Assembly: GCA_002753225.1 (NCBI GenBank)
Contig: PDZS01000050.1
Span: 1 to 34,901, forward strand
Source of the DNA: Deltaproteobacteria bacterium YD0425bin51
GTDB taxonomy: Bacteria; Desulfobacterota; Desulfobacteria; Desulfobacterales; YD0425bin51
Direction: 5' to 3'
DNA: 34,901 nucleotides
Shown here: positions 32,662 through 34,901 of the stretch, piece after piece
How the letters are laid out: every line of letters begins with the position of its first letter
How positions within the stretch are numbered: the first letter of the stretch is position 1
Translations under genes and position numbers: made by a program
Notes under the pieces: generated by a model
Told to the model about the DNA's origin: nothing
Databases searched by the model: none
Seen by the model: only the letters and a program-made list of their open reading frames with translations

Positions 32662-34901
32662 CTATACTTTAAACTTATTAATCATATCTGTTAAGCTTAT
32701 AGATAAACCAGATAGAGTTTCAGCGCTTTTTTTAAGCTTGAGACTGCTTTCTGACACTTCTCCTGCTGCTGTATTAACATCAGAGATATCTCCTGAAATT
32801 TTATCTGAAACTTCTGAACTATGGTTCACATTTTCATTAACTTCATTTATACCTTGTGCAATTCGAGAAATATTATTTGCAATCTCTTTTGCAGCAATAG
32901 ATTGCTCTTCAACTGCTGCTGCAATGGAAGTAACTATTTCATTTACATCATGAATTATAGTTGAAATTTTTTCAATTTCTGCAACTGTCTTTGCTGTTGA
33001 ATTTTGCATACCATCAATTTTTTCTTTTATTTCTTGAGTAGATTGAGCAGTCTGTTTCGCCAGTTCTTTTATTTCATTTGCAACAACTGCAAATCCTTTA
33101 CCAGCTTCCCCAGCTCGCGCAGATTCAATAGTTGCATTTAAAGCGAGCAAATTAGTCTGTTCAGATATTTCAGTAATTGCTTCTGTAACTTTGCTAACCT
33201 CTTTTGCAGCAATACCTAGCTCTCCTACTCGTTCAGAAGCATTTTTAGCCTGCGCTACTGCATCACTAGTTATTTTGCTCGCTTTTTCAGCATTTCTAGC
33301 AATTTCATTAATGGTTGATGTCATTTCTTCAGCAGCTGAAGCTACGATAGATGTGTTTTCAGATGCTATCTGCATTGTAGTTGCGGCTTTATTCATATCT
33401 TCATTCATTTCTTTGGCTGATTCTGATACCAAATTGGATTTAGAAAAGACTTGGGAAGCCCCATTAGATAATTTCTCTGACACAATCTTAAGATCATTTG
33501 AGGATGTAAATAGTGTCCCAGCGTTTAAAGTAATATCTTTTATCATATTTTGTAGATAGCCAATGAATTTATTAAATTGCTCTGAAAGAGTTCTAGCTTC
33601 TCCGCTTCCAACATCATTAAGCCTCTTTGTTAAATCTCCTGTTCCTTCAGAGATACTTTTACTCATTACCTGAATTTCCTTACTTTGAGTTTCAATTGAG
33701 GAAAATGTTTTTGAAAAACGAAGAGATATAATGACTGCCTGACAGAATAAAAATAAAATAAAACCAAACGGCACAAATGGTCCTGTTTGAACTATACCAC
33801 TGTTTCTCAAAATATCATGTACAATTGTCAGAAAAAATAGAGAAAAGCCAATGAGAAAAATTAATGAGCCTTCTTGTTTGTTCCTAAAAGCAAGAATTAA
33901 AACATAAATTAAATAAACACTTCCTATGAGTGTTACAATGTGGACAACTCCTAGTAAATGTGATGAAATAGTTGAAGGTAATATAAGCAGAAAAATTGAT
34001 AAAATAAGTGTGACTATTTGAATTCCTTTCACAAATTGTTTTGAGACTTCCTGAGTAAAAATAGTATAAACAAATTGTAAAAAAATTGGAGCTCCAAGAT
34101 ATAGAGTAAGATCTCCTATTTTATAGACCCATATCCACGATATCCCTTCAATCATGCTATATATAAAACGATCTCCATGTACTACTGGTCTAAGTCCCAT
34201 TAACATGCAAAAAAGACTGAAATATAAGTATGAGCTGTCTTTAGGTCTTAAAATAAATAAAACTGCATGGTAGATTCCCATAAACATCATACATCCGAAT
34301 AAAAATAACTGAAAGGCTATTTTACCTTCCCAGTTTTTCCTAACTTCTTTTTCTGTTCCTAAAAAAATATTTTGCCATATTCCTCCACGTTTTTCTTGAA
34401 AGTTAGCTACATGAATAATTAGTTCAGTTGTTTCTCCTTCTACATTAAAACTTGCAATTTGTGCAAAATTAGCAGGAACAGTTGTCTCTTCTGTATCTCC
34501 AACAATTCCAGTATTGCTTATTTTTTTACCATTTACATATACAGTGGAAGATGACCTTATATCAGGAATTTTCAATGCTAAAGGAGTATTTTGTTTTTTA
34601 TGTAAAATATTAAGCCTAAAAGTAGCAAAACCAGCGCCAGAAATATTTTCTCCTTCAACTTCATAATTATTCCAAGGTTTAGGGACATTGACGAAGCTTG
34701 GTTTTTTAGGAGGCGGTGTTTTGAGAAAATCTTCATGGTTAAAAAGTTTCTTCCAATAAAACTCCCATTCCCCTGATAGAGAAATAACCCCTTCTTTTTC
34801 AAATTCCCATTCTTTTAAATCTATAACACCATTTTTTGCAACAGGAGGTGTTTTTCGAAGTGAATTGTCGCTACAGCTTAGAAAAAAGAATATTTGAAGC
34901 A
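32662..34901 (-). CDS. Methyl-accepting chemotaxis protein with 7TMR-DISM sensor (5' partial)
   Basis: A chemoreceptor whose frame stays open to the right edge; the TTG at 34575 is only the first start-like codon in view and not the real start. The visible N-terminus is a hydrophobic stretch ending in FFLSC (Cys codon at 34873-34875), like the end of a signal peptide or weak lipobox. It is followed by a 7TMR-DISM extracellular domain (GVISLSGEWEFYWKKLF, then FATFRLNIL, then SSTVYVNGKKISNTG). A block of seven membrane helices follows (from about IAFQLFLFGCMMFMGIYHAV to FGFILFLFCQAVIIS). Next come a HAMP-like or coiled linker and the MCP signalling domain, with the hairpin tip ISEQTNLLALNATIESARAG and GKGFAVVANEIKELA. 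At least 746 codons are visible. The ligand is probably carbohydrate-like, as the extracellular domain is lectin-like; unproven. Confidence 0.92.
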   Translation of the reverse strand, partial: LQIFFFLSCSDNSLRKTPPVAKNGVIDLKEWEFEKEGVISLSGEWEFYWKKLFNHEDFLKTPPPKKPSFVNVPKPWNNYEVEGENISGAGFATFRLNILHKKQNTPLALKIPDIRSSSTVYVNGKKISNTGIVGDTEETTVPANFAQIASFNVEGETTELIIHVANFQEKRGGIWQNIFLGTEKEVRKNWEGKIAFQLFLFGCMMFMGIYHAVLFILRPKDSSYLYFSLFCMLMGLRPVVHGDRFIYSMIEGISWIWVYKIGDLTLYLGAPIFLQFVYTIFTQEVSKQFVKGIQIVTLILSIFLLILPSTISSHLLGVVHIVTLIGSVYLIYVLILAFRNKQEGSLIFLIGFSLFFLTIVHDILRNSGIVQTGPFVPFGFILFLFCQAVIISLRFSKTFSSIETQSKEIQVMSKSISEGTGDLTKRLNDVGSGEARTLSEQFNKFIGYLQNMIKDITLNAGTLFTSSNDLKIVSEKLSNGASQVFSKSNLVSESAKEMNEDMNKAATTMQIASENTSIVASAAEEMTSTINEIARNAEKASKITSDAVAQAKNASERVGELGIAAKEVSKVTEAITEISEQTNLLALNATIESARAGEAGKGFAVVANEIKELAKQTAQSTQEIKEKIDGMQNSTAKTVAEIEKISTIIHDVNEIVTSIAAAVEEQSIAAKEIANNISRIAQGINEVNENVNHSSEVSDKISGDISDVNTAAGEVSESSLKLKKSAETLSGLSISLTDMINKFKV

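Noticed and set aside
33191..33559. 122-codon plus-strand frame opposite the chemoreceptor
   Set aside because: Shadow of the Ala/Ser-rich coiled-coil of the MCP domain on the other strand; no RBS or family match.
34578..34802. Small minus-strand open frame just before the chemoreceptor
   Set aside because: The chemoreceptor frame continues through this stretch with clear 7TMR-DISM extracellular sequence, so the 74-codon frame is a shadow.

Overview
The window is AT-rich, densely packed bacterial DNA with about 24 genes, short gaps and many overlapping starts and stops. The gene set suggests a Gram-negative anaerobe: an RND efflux pump, a bacterial-type aminoacyl-tRNA-protein transferase, [FeFe]-hydrogenase maturases HydF and HydE, ferredoxin-type oxidoreductases, type II/IV pseudopilins and a 7TMR-DISM chemoreceptor. 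A low-GC member of the Desulfobacterota (Desulfobacteraceae-like) fits best. That placement is an inference from gene content; there is no rRNA or other marker here.

Layout. 1-4197: the end of an RND efflux operon (lipoprotein-type adaptor plus inner-membrane pump). 4186-5175 (-): an AlbA_2/Schlafen-type ATP-binding protein with an apparent internal deletion. 5275-13284 (+): a TetR-controlled fatty-acid operon (regulator, long acyl-CoA dehydrogenase, MaoC hydratase, high-molecular-weight FabG-type reductase, thiolase, acyl-CoA ligase) with a 12-bp inverted repeat at its promoter. 13292-13960 (-): an Ate/Bpt-type transferase. 13992-21386 (+): a tightly coupled run of HydF, a HydE-Maf fusion, a YggS-type PLP protein, QueH, an M48 protease with TPRs and a beta-CASP metallohydrolase. 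21439-26255 (+): a membrane protein, three pseudopilins and a 910-residue PilX/GspK-like protein. 26284-27147 (+): a ferredoxin-nitroreductase. 27148-27507: the only long gene-free stretch, holding GC-rich palindromic repeats. 27508-30896 (-): a three-gene GlpA-like redox module (BON-DAO-BFD protein, FAD/NAD oxidoreductase, DUF1667 protein). 31020-32246 (+): an alpha/beta-hydrolase-like protein of unknown role. 32319-32654 (+): a small coiled-coil protein. 32662 to the right edge (-): a 7TMR-DISM chemoreceptor.

How the genes work together. The TetR operon encodes a complete beta-oxidation cycle. It uses a MaoC hydratase and a FabG4-like reductase in place of a FadB-type enzyme, and its gene set resembles the mycobacterial fadE5/fadA2/fabG4/htdX cluster. 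HydF and HydE build the hydrogenase H-cluster, but neither HydG nor a hydrogenase lies in the window. The pseudopilin block looks like a dedicated minor-pilin tip complex carrying a large cysteine-containing surface protein.

The most unusual points are the linker-less HydE-Maf fusion, the BON domain on a GlpA-like dehydrogenase, the cysteine-rich giant PilX-like protein, the internal deletion in the AlbA_2 protein, and the palindromic repeats, one of which appears interrupted in its loop. Both window edges cut through genes.
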